A DNA stretch of 64,000 bases, taken from contig JACMRL010000003.1 in assembly GCA_014376435.1 (NCBI GenBank), positions 62,001 through 126,000 of the forward strand, read 5' to 3'. Under the pieces are notes generated by a model. The model was not told the DNA's origin, did no database searches, and saw nothing but the letters and a program-made list of their open reading frames with translations. How positions within the stretch are numbered: the stretch's first letter is position 1; each line of letters starts with the position of its first letter. The translations under genes were made by a program, and so were the position numbers. Source of the DNA: Bdellovibrio sp. (GTDB lineage: Bacteria; Bdellovibrionota; Bdellovibrionia; Bdellovibrionales; Bdellovibrionaceae). Shown here piece by piece: positions 26,594 to 36,123 of this stretch.

Positions 26594-27226
26594 GTGGACG
26601 AATTTACTGAAAAAACACGTAAACCGAAGGGAAAACGCAAAACGCAAGATCCTTGCGAAGTTTGCTTTTTACACAAAAATTTGTGCATTTGTGAATTCAT
26701 TCCCACTTTAAATTTGCGTAGTAAATTAAGTTTAGTCGTTCACGTAAAAGAATTAAAGCGCACAACTAATACAGGAACTTTAGCGACGAAAGCTTTATTA
26801 AATAGCGAAATTTTTATTCGTGGAAAAATGAATGAACCCTTAGATCTAACTTCCCAATTAACCGAAAATTACCACCACGTTTTATTTTACCCGTCAGACG
26901 GCGCGATCGCATTAGACGAAGCCTTTGTTAAGCAAAGTTCATTACCGATCAACTTGATTGTGCCAGATGGTAATTGGCGCCAGGCCAGTAAAGTTCATTA
27001 TCGTCATCAAGAACTAAAAAATTTACCGCGTGTGATGATCAAAACTGCAAATTCAGAAAGTCATCATCTTCGGGCAGAAACGACTGAGTTTGGGATGGCT
27101 ACTTTACAAGCTATTGCACACGCCTTTGGATTTATGGAGGGTGAAGCCGTTAAAGATGAGTTACTCAAGCTTTACAAATTAAAGCTTTCACGCACGTTAA
27201 AAGGCCGTGGAGTTGTTCAAATATGA
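26594..27226 (+). CDS. DTW-domain tRNA-uridine aminocarboxypropyltransferase
   Basis: 210 residues with GTG start. The N-terminus has CEVCFLHKNLCICE, a CxxC...CxC zinc-type cluster, and the domain signature DGNWRQASK replaces the canonical DTW with D-G-N-W. The SESHHLRAETTEFGMATL block is the conserved C-terminal motif. Proteins of this family (TapT/YfiP, TDD) attach the acp group of SAM to uridine 47 or 20 in tRNA. The next gene overlaps it by four bases (ATGA). Confidence 0.85.
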   Translation: MDEFTEKTRKPKGKRKTQDPCEVCFLHKNLCICEFIPTLNLRSKLSLVVHVKELKRTTNTGTLATKALLNSEIFIRGKMNEPLDLTSQLTENYHHVLFYPSDGAIALDEAFVKQSSLPINLIVPDGNWRQASKVHYRHQELKNLPRVMIKTANSESHHLRAETTEFGMATLQAIAHAFGFMEGEAVKDELLKLYKLKLSRTLKGRGVVQI

Positions 27227-27795
27227 AAACGACTTTACTAAAAAAAGATGACTACAAGAGAATGCCCTGGAAAAATGGATTAGGTACTACGACGCAAATT
27301 TTAATTGATCCACCACAAAGTTCGATAGCGGAAAATTTTAACTGGCGCCTAAGCAGTGCAGATGTTGCTACGAATGGACTTTTTTCAACTTACCTTGGCT
27401 ACGACCGATTTTTAACGGTTCTTGATGGCCAGGGCTTCAATTTAAAAATTCAAGACAAAGTTCTGGAAATTAAAAAGCACGAAGTTATTAAATTTTCTGG
27501 TGATGCAATTGTAAACTGCGAATTAATTGACGGTAAAATTACTGATTTAAATTTTATTTTCAAAAGTGATTTTAAAAATGTTCATTTTAAAATCTTCAAA
27601 TCAAGTCAAAATTTCAACCTAACCAAGGGCAATTTTATAATTACGTCTTTAACAGGAAGTTTGCAGATTTCTATCGATGATAAATCTACTCAGTTTGTGG
27701 ACATTTTTGAAACCTTCGTTTTAAATAGTGATGAAAATTTTCTAATCAAAATTAGTACAGATTCTGAATTTGCGTTAATCAAGATTATTTCTTAG
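27223..27795 (+). CDS. HutD/Ves family protein
   Basis: 190 residues, beginning YKRMPWKNGLGTTTQI, the strongest motif of HutD/Ves cupin-like proteins; NWRLSSADVATNGLFS and FLTVLDGQG follow. In Pseudomonas HutD governs histidine utilisation, possibly by binding urocanate, but no hut genes are nearby, so only the fold is assigned. The ATG overlaps the DTW stop by four bases. Its C-terminal third is AT-rich and Asn/Phe/Lys-rich. Confidence 0.85.
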   Translation: MKTTLLKKDDYKRMPWKNGLGTTTQILIDPPQSSIAENFNWRLSSADVATNGLFSTYLGYDRFLTVLDGQGFNLKIQDKVLEIKKHEVIKFSGDAIVNCELIDGKITDLNFIFKSDFKNVHFKIFKSSQNFNLTKGNFIITSLTGSLQISIDDKSTQFVDIFETFVLNSDENFLIKISTDSEFALIKIIS

Positions 27796-27802
27796 TGCCT
27801 TT

Positions 27803-28447
27803 TCAAACGATCAATTGATAAATTACGATAAAGTGCAGAAGCGCTCCGATAACCGTGAAGAGATGAAATAACTCATGGTAGCCAAATGTATTTGGAAATA
27901 ACTTTGGTCTACGAGTTGCGTAAAATACTGCGCCGATTGTGAATACGACTCCGCCGGCGACTAATAAAATAAGTTGATTTGTACCTAGAGACCTATTCAT
28001 CTCAGATAAATACGGAAGCGCAATCCAGCCCATAATTACGTATAAGGTAGCGGTTACATACTTAGGGGCTTTAACCCAGAATACCGATTGCAGTACTCCG
28101 ACAAATGCGAAAGACCAAATAACAATTAATAACTTATGACCTGACTCTTCCGGCAGCGCCAGCAGACAGATTGGGGTGAATGTGCCCGCGATTTGGATGA
28201 AAATTCCTGAGTGATCTAGGCGTTTCATGATTGCACGCTGCGCGGGTTGCCAGTGTGGTCGGTGGTAATAGGCGCTAACCCCAAAAAGAATTAATAAGCC
28301 AAATGAATAAATTAAACTAGCAACAAAGGCTACAGAAGTTGTGCTTTTTGCCATCAATAAAATACATGCGCCTAAAGAAATAAAAAATGCTTCTTGGTGT
28401 AAATAGCCACGCAACGTTGGTTTTTGTAAAGGCTTCATTTGTGTCAC
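27803..28447 (-). CDS. Hemolysin III / TrhA family membrane protein
   Basis: 214 residues, seven predicted helices. The conserved GVSAYYHR, RLDHSGIFIQIAGTFTP and FGYHELFHLFTVIGALLHF segments supply the invariant Ser, His and Asp residues of the PAQR-like hemolysin III family. These inner-membrane proteins influence membrane fluidity and lipid homeostasis in E. coli. Two starts are possible: GTG at 28447 or ATG at 28438. Confidence 0.9.
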   Translation of the reverse strand: MTQMKPLQKPTLRGYLHQEAFFISLGACILLMAKSTTSVAFVASLIYSFGLLILFGVSAYYHRPHWQPAQRAIMKRLDHSGIFIQIAGTFTPICLLALPEESGHKLLIVIWSFAFVGVLQSVFWVKAPKYVTATLYVIMGWIALPYLSEMNRSLGTNQLILLVAGGVVFTIGAVFYATRRPKLFPNTFGYHELFHLFTVIGALLHFIVIYQLIV

Positions 28448-28473
28448 ACTTTCTTTTCGTTGTGTGACTAGCG

Positions 28474-28917
28474 CTATTGGTACATGAAGCTAGTACGTTG
28501 GCCTTCAAGATGACATGAATCTTTAGTAACCCATTGATCAACCGAAATTTTCATTTCCGATGCAATTGCCTCGCCGTAGTTATCTAAGCGACCAGAAACA
28601 AATAATTCTAAAGTTTCACTTTTGCCGCAAGTCATCTCTTCATTAAAATAGTATACGCCGTAAGAGTGAAATGTGTAAGCGTCTTCATTATGGCGCGCTA
28701 AATAGGAAACTTTTAGACCTTGATAAAGATTGGGCTGAGTCGATTGCACTGTAATTTTATTTGTCGACAAATCAACGCTAAAAGATTTTAAACAGATTTG
28801 TTTTGGTACATTTGTCGGGCGAAATTTTACGTAAGCGGGTAAAAGATTGAAACAAACTTTATCGGCAGCAAAAGTTTGAAGGCTTAACAGCGATAATGCT
28901 AACACAATTATTTTCAT
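28474..28917 (-). CDS. Secreted protein, family not recognised
   Basis: The ATG at 28917 is chosen because GGAG lies just upstream and a signal peptide (MKIIVLALSLLSLQTFAADK) follows. The mature part of about 128 residues is beta-rich with five cysteines (KVCFNL, QICLKS, MTCGKS, KDSCHLEG) and no known motif. It is likely periplasmic and disulphide-bonded. It lies upstream of the hemolysin III gene on the same strand. Confidence 0.6.
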   Translation of the reverse strand: MKIIVLALSLLSLQTFAADKVCFNLLPAYVKFRPTNVPKQICLKSFSVDLSTNKITVQSTQPNLYQGLKVSYLARHNEDAYTFHSYGVYYFNEEMTCGKSETLELFVSGRLDNYGEAIASEMKISVDQWVTKDSCHLEGQRTSFMYQ

Positions 28918-29035
28918 AAAAACTCCAGTTTGTATAGGATTGGTGTACCACAAGATGATGAAAGTTCACATCCGGCTTTGCTACAGCGGGGTGTAGCGTC
29001 GAATTTACAGGGTATTATTGCTTATTTTTGTTGAA

Positions 29036-29148
29036 CTAATACAAGCCACGTTTCATCGCTTTACGCGTGGCTTCGGTTTGGTTTGCAACTTGAAGCTTTT
29101 GATAAATAATTTTAAAGTTTTCTTGGCTTCCAACGAAAGCGAGGGCAA
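29036..29148 (-). pseudogene. LuxR-type HTH C-terminal remnant
   Basis: On the minus strand the frame ending at TAG 29038-29036 gives IIYQKLQVANQTEATRKAMKRGLY, which matches the recognition helix and last helix of LuxR/GerE DNA-binding domains (KLxVxNRxEAVxxAxxRGL). The preceding helices and any receiver domain are gone; the start of the PhnA gene on the other strand abuts it. A decayed response-regulator end. Confidence 0.55.
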
Positions 29149-29505
29149 ATGAAAAACGAACCTGATTGCCCAAAATGTAACTCTGAACACACTTACACAG
29201 ACGGTAATTTATGGATTTGTCCTGAGTGCGCTAATGAATGGAGTCGGCACGTGGGCGCCGAAGCTGAAGCTCAAGAAGAAATTCAGACTAGCGTGCGAGA
29301 CGCACACGGAAATGTTTTAGCCGATGGCGATTCGGTGACCGTTATTAAAGATTTAAAAATTAAAGGTTCGTCAACTTCCGTAAAAGTTGGAACCAAAGTT
29401 AAAAATATACGTTTAGTTGAAGGCAATGATGGTCATAACATTACCTGTAAAATTGAAGGTTTTGGCGCGATGAATTTGAAATCTGAATTTGTTAAAAAAG
29501 CTTGA
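29149..29505 (+). CDS. PhnA/YjdM family zinc-ribbon protein
   Basis: 118 residues with an N-terminal zinc ribbon [25 protein letters not shown] and the C-terminal PhnA domain: [20 protein letters not shown] then [12 protein letters not shown]. This is the YjdM (formerly PhnA) family, whose function is unproven and which is not required for phosphonate breakdown in E. coli. GCGAGGG precedes the ATG. Its end overlaps the convergent peptidase gene by 14 bases. Confidence 0.92.
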   Translation: MKNEPDCPKCNSEHTYTDGNLWICPECANEWSRHVGAEAEAQEEIQTSVRDAHGNVLADGDSVTVIKDLKIKGSSTSVKVGTKVKNIRLVEGNDGHNITCKIEGFGAMNLKSEFVKKA

Positions 29506-30421
29506 TTGCGGAAAAATCTAAAATATAGGCTTTACGCTCTTCGCTAGATACTAATTCTAAAGCTTTCTTTGCGCTTACGCGCGCTTTATTTTTTAAACCC
29601 GATTTATATGTAGCGATCGCTAAATTGTGCCACCCTGCCGCTGACTCTGGATGATTTTGAACCGCAGCACGAAGATAGTCGGCTGATTTTTTATATTCTT
29701 TTTTAGCAAACGAAATATTTCCCATGCCAATTAAAGCGCCCAAACTTTTTGGCCAACGTTTTAAAATGGCTAAATAAGATTTTTCAGCCTCATCATTTTT
29801 TGCAATTTGTTCCAAGCCAGCGGCCGCGATCACATGCGAAAGTTCAGATCCCGCAGCTGCAAGTTGACCCGGGGGTAAAATTACTAAACCCCAGTAATCG
29901 CCTAGTACCCACGAGCGTTCGAACTTGCGCAAACCCCAGCGCTTAGCTTTTTCGGGCCCCGAATGCATGATGATTTCCTGTCGGTCTAAATCATATCCGT
30001 ACACGACAGCATAGTGGTATTGCGGCGCCCATTTTAAAGCTAAGTTTTCAAAAATAATTACGGGATGGCCAGCAGAAACTTCGTGCAGCAATTCGTTAAG
30101 GCCTTCAATTTGGACTGCCATCATTGCATTTCTACGGCTCGCACTAATCATATCGGCTTGAAAGCTTCCCTTCATGCCTGGCGTGTAAACTTGTTTCGCT
30201 AAATCATCGACTGAAATATTTTTGCCATTCCAATTCATCACCATCGTTAAAGTAGCTGGCCCGCAATAACCAACGCTTTGTTCAACAAATGGAACATTCG
30301 GAATAACGCTTGCTCGGGGTAATTCCGTGGGCGGCGTATTTAATAACTCATCAGTTTGTTTGGTCGCCGTCGCGCAACCCATTAAGGCTAGCGCGACTAG
30401 GCTTATAAAAAAATATTTCAA
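29492..30421 (-). CDS. PA2778-like C39-fold cysteine peptidase lipoprotein with TPR
   Basis: 309 residues. A lipobox (LVALALMGC) gives a lipid-anchored protein. The next domain has [16 protein letters not shown], the Cys motif of C39-like peptidases, and [15 protein letters not shown] with the His. Residues about 200-300 are tetratricopeptide-like ([37 protein letters not shown]). TTG start directly after the stop of the upstream gene (TAATTG). The gene pair, with the small protein upstream, matches the PA2778/PA2779 pair of Pseudomonas. Role unknown. Confidence 0.8.
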   Translation of the reverse strand: MKYFFISLVALALMGCATATKQTDELLNTPPTELPRASVIPNVPFVEQSVGYCGPATLTMVMNWNGKNISVDDLAKQVYTPGMKGSFQADMISASRRNAMMAVQIEGLNELLHEVSAGHPVIIFENLALKWAPQYHYAVVYGYDLDRQEIIMHSGPEKAKRWGLRKFERSWVLGDYWGLVILPPGQLAAAGSELSHVIAAAGLEQIAKNDEAEKSYLAILKRWPKSLGALIGMGNISFAKKEYKKSADYLRAAVQNHPESAAGWHNLAIATYKSGLKNKARVSAKKALELVSSEERKAYILDFSAIKLF

Positions 30422-30778
30422 TTAGATACGTTTGATTAAGAAAATAATTAATATAATAACTAAAATCGTAATGAGGATATCACCACCTGCCCGTGCTTGA
30501 TCCATTTGAACCGAAAGCTCACGCATTTCTGCGGCTGATAAGCTAGCCAAGCGAGATGAAATTTCATCCGGAGCCACGCCACGCTTTAATAACTCTTCGC
30601 GCACATCTGTACGCTGTAACATTGTTTCGATGTTAGTTTGCGCTTGTGTACGGCTTAACTCAGCCGCGACGACACTGCTCGAAATCATTCCTTCTGCAAG
30701 CGCCGTCGAACAAATATTTGACATAAAAAAAGCCATAAAAATCGCGACAAATTTACTTAAAGATTTTGAAATTCTCAT
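30422..30778 (-). CDS. PA2779-like small membrane protein
   Basis: 118 residues: an N-terminal signal or anchor (FVAIFMAFFMSNICSTALA), a polar helical middle (LSRTQAQTNIETMLQRTDV, LLKRGVAPDEISSRLASLS), and a C-terminal helix ILITILVIILIIFLIKRI. This is the PA2779 family signature and it is adjacent to its PA2778-like partner. GGAGATATAACT precedes the ATG. It is likely an envelope protein with both termini in membrane. Confidence 0.8.
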   Translation of the reverse strand: MRISKSLSKFVAIFMAFFMSNICSTALAEGMISSSVVAAELSRTQAQTNIETMLQRTDVREELLKRGVAPDEISSRLASLSAAEMRELSVQMDQARAGGDILITILVIILIIFLIKRI

Positions 30779-30884
30779 AGTTATATCTCCTAACTACAAG
30801 CTTGATTCTTATTCATAAATCTCGCAAATAATTTAGATGAATGGTGAATTAATGGAGTGTTGTCAAAATATTACGGGAAATATG

Positions 30885-31202
30885 CTACACAGTGCTTTCA
30901 ACTTCTTCAGTTATACGTATCGTTTTATGATTCGTAACATCGTATTGAATCTTTAAAAAATTTCCGCGAAAGAAAATACATTGATAGCCTTCAGACTCAT
31001 CTAAAATAATGTACGGAATTTTTTCTAGCATGTAGGGAAGAGCTGCTTCTTTAACTGTACCTGACTTACAAATATGATTTTGCAAATTCATTTCCGGTGA
31101 AAGAAATTCATTTACACTGATGACCAAACCTTTTCCGTTTAAATTTGGAAAATTGATCTTTAGAATTTCAAATAGACCAAGTTCTTCATCTTTATTTAAC
31201 AT
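30885..31202 (-). CDS. Hypothetical cytoplasmic protein
   Basis: The ATG at 31202 is preferred because AGAGG lies 7 bases upstream; the open frame to 31247 has no such site. About 105 residues, mixed alpha/beta, one Cys-containing loop (HICKSG), no membrane segment, no recognised motif. It stands alone between two opposite or unlinked genes. Confidence 0.5.
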   Translation of the reverse strand: MLNKDEELGLFEILKINFPNLNGKGLVISVNEFLSPEMNLQNHICKSGTVKEAALPYMLEKIPYIILDESEGYQCIFFRGNFLKIQYDVTNHKTIRITEEVESTV

Positions 31203-31303
31203 ATCAACCTCTGTTAGCGGGCATTTCAGAATACAATACCCGCGCAAAATAGGCTTTAAGTATCAATATCGTTAGACTTTAGTCGAAGTTATTTACATCT
31301 ATT

Positions 31304-31840
31304 TTAAAGCTTAGGATCGAAAGTAACGAAAGTGTATTCAGCTACAGGCTCGTCGGTTCGCATTTGAACACCATTAATTGAACTAATAATGCTTGATGAA
31401 TAGCTTTCTCTGGTTTCAGCAACTGTTTCGCCCTGCGGACCAACGCACATTCCCGATAGCGGTTTTACGGTGCCGGCTAGTTGGATGGCGCGATGATCAG
31501 ATGTTGGAGACGCTTTATTAGTTAAAACAATTTCGCAAATATCGCCACTCATTAGGCGAACTCCGTAAGTAGATTCTTGCGTATAATCGTTGTAAATAGT
31601 GTCTTCGTTATGAGCGCTTTTCATGGGGCTTGCCTGAATTAATTCAAGAGCTAAGACTCCGCTGTTAGTTAACTTTGATGCCATAGCCGCAGCTAGATCG
31701 GATAATCGACCTGAAACTTCGAAGGCACGATCAGCGGCGGCTTGATTTACGATCGCGATACGCTCTTTGGTTTCTTCGTCGATCGTTTTTGCAAACACGA
31801 ACTGCGATAACATCAGTGACAGAACTAAAATACTTTTCAT
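31304..31840 (-). CDS. Secreted protein, family not recognised
   Basis: The ATG at 31840 follows AAAGGGGAT and starts a signal peptide (MKSILVLSLMLSQFVFAK). The mature part of about 160 residues contains helical segments (AAADRAFEVSGRLSDLAAAMAS) and ends without a membrane helix, so it is periplasmic. Two cysteines (DICEIV, SGMCVG) may form a disulphide. No known domain. Confidence 0.6.
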   Translation of the reverse strand: MKSILVLSLMLSQFVFAKTIDEETKERIAIVNQAAADRAFEVSGRLSDLAAAMASKLTNSGVLALELIQASPMKSAHNEDTIYNDYTQESTYGVRLMSGDICEIVLTNKASPTSDHRAIQLAGTVKPLSGMCVGPQGETVAETRESYSSSIISSINGVQMRTDEPVAEYTFVTFDPKL

Positions 31841-31960
31841 AATTGATCCCCTTTTCAATTTAAAAAACTACTTCATAAATAGGCCGATCCGCCTTCAAAT
31901 AATGTCACGGAAGCCTGCTATAAGTATGCTCGATCATTTTAGCCCCTGTCATGTGCTTAT

Positions 31961-34102
31961 TTAATTTCGACTGGCTAGCTGAGCACTGACTTTTATTAAC
32001 TGAACGCGATCGATGGGTTTTGTTAAATAAGCAGCAAACCCAAGCTTGAGAGCTTTTTCACGTTCGTCTTTTAAAGCATGAGCCGTTAAAGCAATGACCG
32101 GAACTTTATAATTTTTTAGTTTTAATTCCTCAAACGCTCCGTAACCATCTAATATCGGCATTTGAATATCCATCAATACCAGGTCGTACGTTTTAGCTAA
32201 TGCCGCGTCTACACCTTCTCGACCGTTGTTGGCGATCGACAAGATAACTCCGTATTTTTTTAAAATTAGTTCAATTAATACTTGGTTATCTTCCGAATCT
32301 TCAACTAATAAAATTCTTTTCTCCCGAAGAACTGCTTCTTCGTAATTAGCCGGGGCTTTTTTGCTTTCTAAACCTTGCGCCGTCACTAAAGGTATTTTAA
32401 AAATAAAACGGCTACCACGGCCTAAAGGATTTGCTTCAACTGAAATATCGCCACCCATCGCTTGAGCCAATTCTTTTGAGATGGCTAGGCCTAAACCACT
32501 ACCGCCAAACTTTCTAGTAATCGAGCTATCTTCTTGTGAAAAGGCTTTAAAAAGTTTTTCACGGCTTTCTTCGCGGATTCCGATGCCTGTGTCGTCAATT
32601 ATGTAAGTTAAAAAATCTTTGGTAACGGATATATTAATATTGATTGATCCATCGCTCGTAAATTTAAAAGCATTGGATAACAAATTAATTAAAATTTGCT
32701 TAACTCTAGTCTCATCAGATTCTATATATTCTGGTAAAAATTCTGATGTTTCTAAATGAAATTGTAAACCTTTAGCTTTTGCCTGAGCTAGCCAAGTTTC
32801 TTTAATTTCTTCATTCATTTTCGTCAGCGAGAACGCAGTCGGGTCAATTAGCAATGTTTTCGCTTCGATTTTAGAAATGTCTAAAACGTCTCCGATAATA
32901 CGGTTTAATTCATTCCCATTGCGCGCGATGATCTGTAAATAAGAATCACGTTTATCTTTTTGCTCTTCGGTAATAGCTGATTCGGCAAAACCAATGATCA
33001 CTCCTAACGGAGTACGAATTTCATGACTGATGTTAGCTAAAAATAACGATTTTGCTTTATTGGCTTTTTCTGCTTCTTCACGCGCTACTTTTAGCCGGGC
33101 TGCTAATAAATCACTTTTTAGCAATGATGCCATAACGGCCAAACTCATCATTGTCCCAAGCGCTAAAACAAAAAATGGTGACCAGCGCAAATAAGTCAGT
33201 CCAAAGTTTTTTGGTGCCGCTACTTCAACGGTCCACACGTGACTGGCCGCTTGAAAGTTAATAATTTTTGTAAATGATGTGTCGGCTTTTTCGAAATTTC
33301 TTTCACTATACATCAGACGATTTGCATCTATGCCTTCACCATCATAAATACGAAGAGCTAAATCATTATTTTGCACGCGCACATCATCGGAGACACGACT
33401 AAAAAGATTTGAAGCACTAAATCCAGCGTAGACAAAACCCAATAAATTTTTACGACGTTTTTCAACCGTTGAAAGATCAACGCCAACTTTGTATCGAGGT
33501 AAAAAAACTAAAAATGCGTAGATTACACCTGTTGTAGGACTTAATGGAGTCACGCGATCGGTGGCGACTGCAACTCCCAAATCGCGAGCCTTATCCATTG
33601 CGAGCTTGCGCTCAGGGCTAGCTCCTAAGTCCTTTCCTAAAACTTGAGCGCTTTGACCCGTTATTTGTTCATAGTAAATAACTAGATCAATTTCTTTTGA
33701 ATTTGAATTGGCCCCAGAGTCGGCAAAACTTTTACCCATCTGCGATAAAATTACTTTTGCCTGTTTGGCATTCAAGCGTTCTACATACCCCACGGTTTGA
33801 ATGCCCGGAAATGTTTCTTCTAAATGCATTCCACTAACGAAGCTGCTGAATTCTTTTCCGGTTAAATCCGATTTAATATCGAATAAGTTGCGCGTGTATA
33901 ATAGCGCATTGATATAAACGGTCATTCGACTTCGTAGAGTGTTAGAAATTGTTGTTAAGGTACGTTCGAAATGCCCAACATTTTCAACTTTTAAACTGCG
34001 ATATGCAAAATAGGTCGCGCCAAATGTAAGCGCCATACATAAACAAAACGCATAAGAGGCATTGAGGTATTTATCGACTAATTTTTTAAAAAAATTAAGC
34101 AT
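31961..34102 (-). CDS. Hybrid sensor histidine kinase with CHASE domain and receiver
   Basis: About 713 residues, ATG at 34102 with GGGGAG upstream. TM1 is near residue 15-33, then a CHASE extracytoplasmic domain (TFPGIQTVGYVERL, then TGVIYAFLVFLPRY), TM2 near 320, a HisKA domain with the phospho-His in LANISHEIRTPLG, a HATPase with NLLSNAFKF and GSGLGLAIS, and a C-terminal receiver (LLVEDSEDNQ and LVLMDIQMPILDGYG, Asp for phosphorylation). CHASE domains sense small ligands outside the cell. No cognate output gene lies adjacent, so its target is unknown. Domains are complete. Confidence 0.92.
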   Translation of the reverse strand: MLNFFKKLVDKYLNASYAFCLCMALTFGATYFAYRSLKVENVGHFERTLTTISNTLRSRMTVYINALLYTRNLFDIKSDLTGKEFSSFVSGMHLEETFPGIQTVGYVERLNAKQAKVILSQMGKSFADSGANSNSKEIDLVIYYEQITGQSAQVLGKDLGASPERKLAMDKARDLGVAVATDRVTPLSPTTGVIYAFLVFLPRYKVGVDLSTVEKRRKNLLGFVYAGFSASNLFSRVSDDVRVQNNDLALRIYDGEGIDANRLMYSERNFEKADTSFTKIINFQAASHVWTVEVAAPKNFGLTYLRWSPFFVLALGTMMSLAVMASLLKSDLLAARLKVAREEAEKANKAKSLFLANISHEIRTPLGVIIGFAESAITEEQKDKRDSYLQIIARNGNELNRIIGDVLDISKIEAKTLLIDPTAFSLTKMNEEIKETWLAQAKAKGLQFHLETSEFLPEYIESDETRVKQILINLLSNAFKFTSDGSININISVTKDFLTYIIDDTGIGIREESREKLFKAFSQEDSSITRKFGGSGLGLAISKELAQAMGGDISVEANPLGRGSRFIFKIPLVTAQGLESKKAPANYEEAVLREKRILLVEDSEDNQVLIELILKKYGVILSIANNGREGVDAALAKTYDLVLMDIQMPILDGYGAFEELKLKNYKVPVIALTAHALKDEREKALKLGFAAYLTKPIDRVQLIKVSAQLASRN

Positions 34103-34169
34103 TTTCTCCCCGCACACAGCTTCTTAACAATAAGCCATCGTGTGGAAAGGTCAAAGGCTTTATGAATAA

Positions 34170-34310
34170 CTATTTACCTCTAAAGAAAAACAACCAGATC
34201 AAAATAACTAGACCGCCCGGCACTCCTAAAAAATAAAGTAATATTGGTACGCCTACTTTACCATTCACGTTGTCGACAACTTGATTAAGATTTTGAATTG
34301 CAGATTTCAT
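34170..34310 (-). CDS. Small single-helix membrane protein
   Basis: The 46-residue protein starts at ATG 34310, with GAGGAAT upstream; the open frame to 34376 begins without a site. It has a short polar N-terminus (MKSAIQNLNQVVDNVNGKVG) and a C-terminal membrane segment with Gly/Pro (LLYFLGVPGGLVILIWLFFFRGK). Function unknown. Confidence 0.5.
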   Translation of the reverse strand: MKSAIQNLNQVVDNVNGKVGVPILLYFLGVPGGLVILIWLFFFRGK

Positions 34311-34418
34311 AGATTCCTCTTTCTTTGTTAATGAGTTCCAAAAAAGCAAAATGTTAGCCAGTCTCAAATACAACAATTTGAATTTGAGCCAAGACAGTGT
34401 GGTATTTTGACCCTTTTT

Positions 34419-35093
34419 TTAGACCAAACTAATTTTATAGATCTCATAAGATCGTATTTGTTTTTTATTTTTATAAAAATAAAATAACGCCATCAATATC
34501 CCAAAACCGAAACCGATCGCATGCGTGCGGTAACTAGTGCTTGGTACAAATGTTGACGGTAGAAAAATAACTAAACTAATTCCGATAACCCTCATGAGTC
34601 GATTAACGACCGAATATTGGCGTTGAATCAGTGGATAAAGCGTTAGCCAAAAGCCTCCTAAGATATAAACTAGGCCTGATGCCCCGATTAATTCTACTTC
34701 GGGCGCGTAAGTCAAAATCGCCAGTACGTTTACAATTCCCGCGATAAAAAAACTAAGTAATGGAAATACTCCAAAACCAAAATAGCCAAATACAAAAAAA
34801 CTAAAAATCCAAAGCATGTAAGCATTCGATAGCAAGTGAGCAATATCGGCGTGGATAAATACTGCAGTAAAAGCTCGCCAAATTTGTGCATGTTGAAAAA
34901 TTTGCTGATGAACGGCCGGCAATAAGTCAGTTAATCTTTGCGGACCCTGCCAGTAAAATAAAGTCATCATCGTAATAAATAAAATTGTCATACTGGCGAC
35001 TATGAATGCATTAACGGAAGGCTTTTTGGTAATCATCGTTCCGACTAAGCGTTTCTCTTCAATTAAAATTGGCTCAACAAATTCTTGTTCCAT
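34419..35093 (-). CDS. Rhomboid family intramembrane protease
   Basis: 224 residues, six or seven helices. HADIAHLLSNAYMLWIF gives the conserved HxxxxHLxxN of helix 2, GASGLVYILGG the catalytic Ser in GxSG, and THAIGFGFG the catalytic His. All active residues are present. Rhomboids cleave within the membrane; the substrate is not known. Two starts (MEQEF at 35093 or MITKK at 35039) are possible. Confidence 0.85.
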   Translation of the reverse strand: MEQEFVEPILIEEKRLVGTMITKKPSVNAFIVASMTILFITMMTLFYWQGPQRLTDLLPAVHQQIFQHAQIWRAFTAVFIHADIAHLLSNAYMLWIFSFFVFGYFGFGVFPLLSFFIAGIVNVLAILTYAPEVELIGASGLVYILGGFWLTLYPLIQRQYSVVNRLMRVIGISLVIFLPSTFVPSTSYRTHAIGFGFGILMALFYFYKNKKQIRSYEIYKISLV

Positions 35094-35238
35094 TAATTTA
35101 AGTTTGAGGTTGAATGGCGGCGTGTCAAGGCAGGTGGTTCAGTTAGTTTATTCCCTAAGCTTCTGTTTTCTGGAAATTCATTTTGTACATAGATTTAATA
35201 GATAATGACCCATACAAATTCTTACGAAAGGAGATTTT

Positions 35239-35391
35239 ATCATTACCACAACACAGACCACGATGGGAAATCCGGCAGTAAAAAGAACAGAATCAACCAG
35301 GAATAGATTTTATTGGGCGATTGCTGTCGCTGCATTAGCTTTGATTGCGATTGCGCTGACAATCGAGCGGCCGCTACTAGATAGTTTTTAA
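35239..35391 (+). pseudogene. Small one-helix protein gene with ATC where a start codon is expected
   Basis: A paralogue of the gene at 36124. It has AAAGGAGAT and then ATC ATT ACC ACA ACA, aligned in length with the ATG GCA of its relative: both have eight codons before MG. The protein reads IITTTQTTMG, then a basic stretch and a helix WAIAVAALALIAIAL, and ends after LLDSF at TAA 35389-35391. The ATC at 35239-35241 sits exactly where ATG stands in the other copy. Translation from ATG 35263 would have no Shine-Dalgarno site. It is either a lost start codon or a non-AUG start. Confidence 0.5.
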
Positions 35392-35407
35392 ATAAAAATC
35401 TGAAAAT

Positions 35408-35441
35408 GCAGAGTGAAGAAATTTTCTTCCTCTGCGTTTTT
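35408..35441 (+). terminator. Intrinsic terminator of the small paralogue
   Basis: GCAGAGTGAAGA-aattt-TCTTCCTCTGC forms an 11-pair stem with one bulge, followed by GTTTTTG. It follows the 35.3 kb small gene. Confidence 0.75.
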
Positions 35442-35546
35442 GTTAGTAAATTGAATAATTATGCTTTTTTTGCATATTAAAATTTCATCTTCAAATTGGC
35501 CAAAAACCCATAACTTTACTAAGTATAAGCCTTCCAAGGAGACAAA

Positions 35547-35969
35547 ATGAAATTTCTACTATTAACTATGTTATTGATTGCGGCCCAAACTTCTCATGCG
35601 CTAAATACGATTTGCCGCGTGAATACAATTCGCGATGAGGGCACTTATGAAAGAATCAATAATTTTACGTTCGATCGTGAACCCTTTTTAGTCATTCATC
35701 TTAGCCAGTGTGATTCTAAAAACTTAATTGGCCTAAGTATCGGTAAAACAACTTTTGCAGATAAAGATTGCGGCAATACAGAAGGCGATACCGGACGAGT
35801 AACTGCAAATATTTTAACTAACGGCACTCAAATTTTTTCTGCATTTCACGATATTGAATCACCGGATCAAACCCCAGATTTAACGGTAGAGATTAAAGGC
35901 AAAGTAGCAACCGTGCACTATTTAGACAGCGGCCACGAATATATGCTAGGGAATTTTATCTGCGAATAA
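35547..35969 (+). CDS. Secreted protein, family not recognised
   Basis: 140 residues with signal peptide MKFLLLTMLLIAAQTSHA. The mature 120 residues have four cysteines (TICRVN, SQCDSK, KDCGNT, NFICE) and a beta-rich pattern, probably periplasmic and disulphide bonded. AAGGAGAC precedes the ATG. No known motif. Confidence 0.6.
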   Translation: MKFLLLTMLLIAAQTSHALNTICRVNTIRDEGTYERINNFTFDREPFLVIHLSQCDSKNLIGLSIGKTTFADKDCGNTEGDTGRVTANILTNGTQIFSAFHDIESPDQTPDLTVEIKGKVATVHYLDSGHEYMLGNFICE

Positions 35970-36123
35970 ATCTGTAAAAAAATTAAATGTCCTTTTTTTC
36001 CCCTTTATTCCTTTAGTATATTCTCTTCTGCAGTAGATCTGGATACAGCTCTACCAGTCACGGCATAGGGGTTGCTTAAAATAGGTTGAAAACATTTATA
36101 TAACTCTTGAAAGGAGATTATTT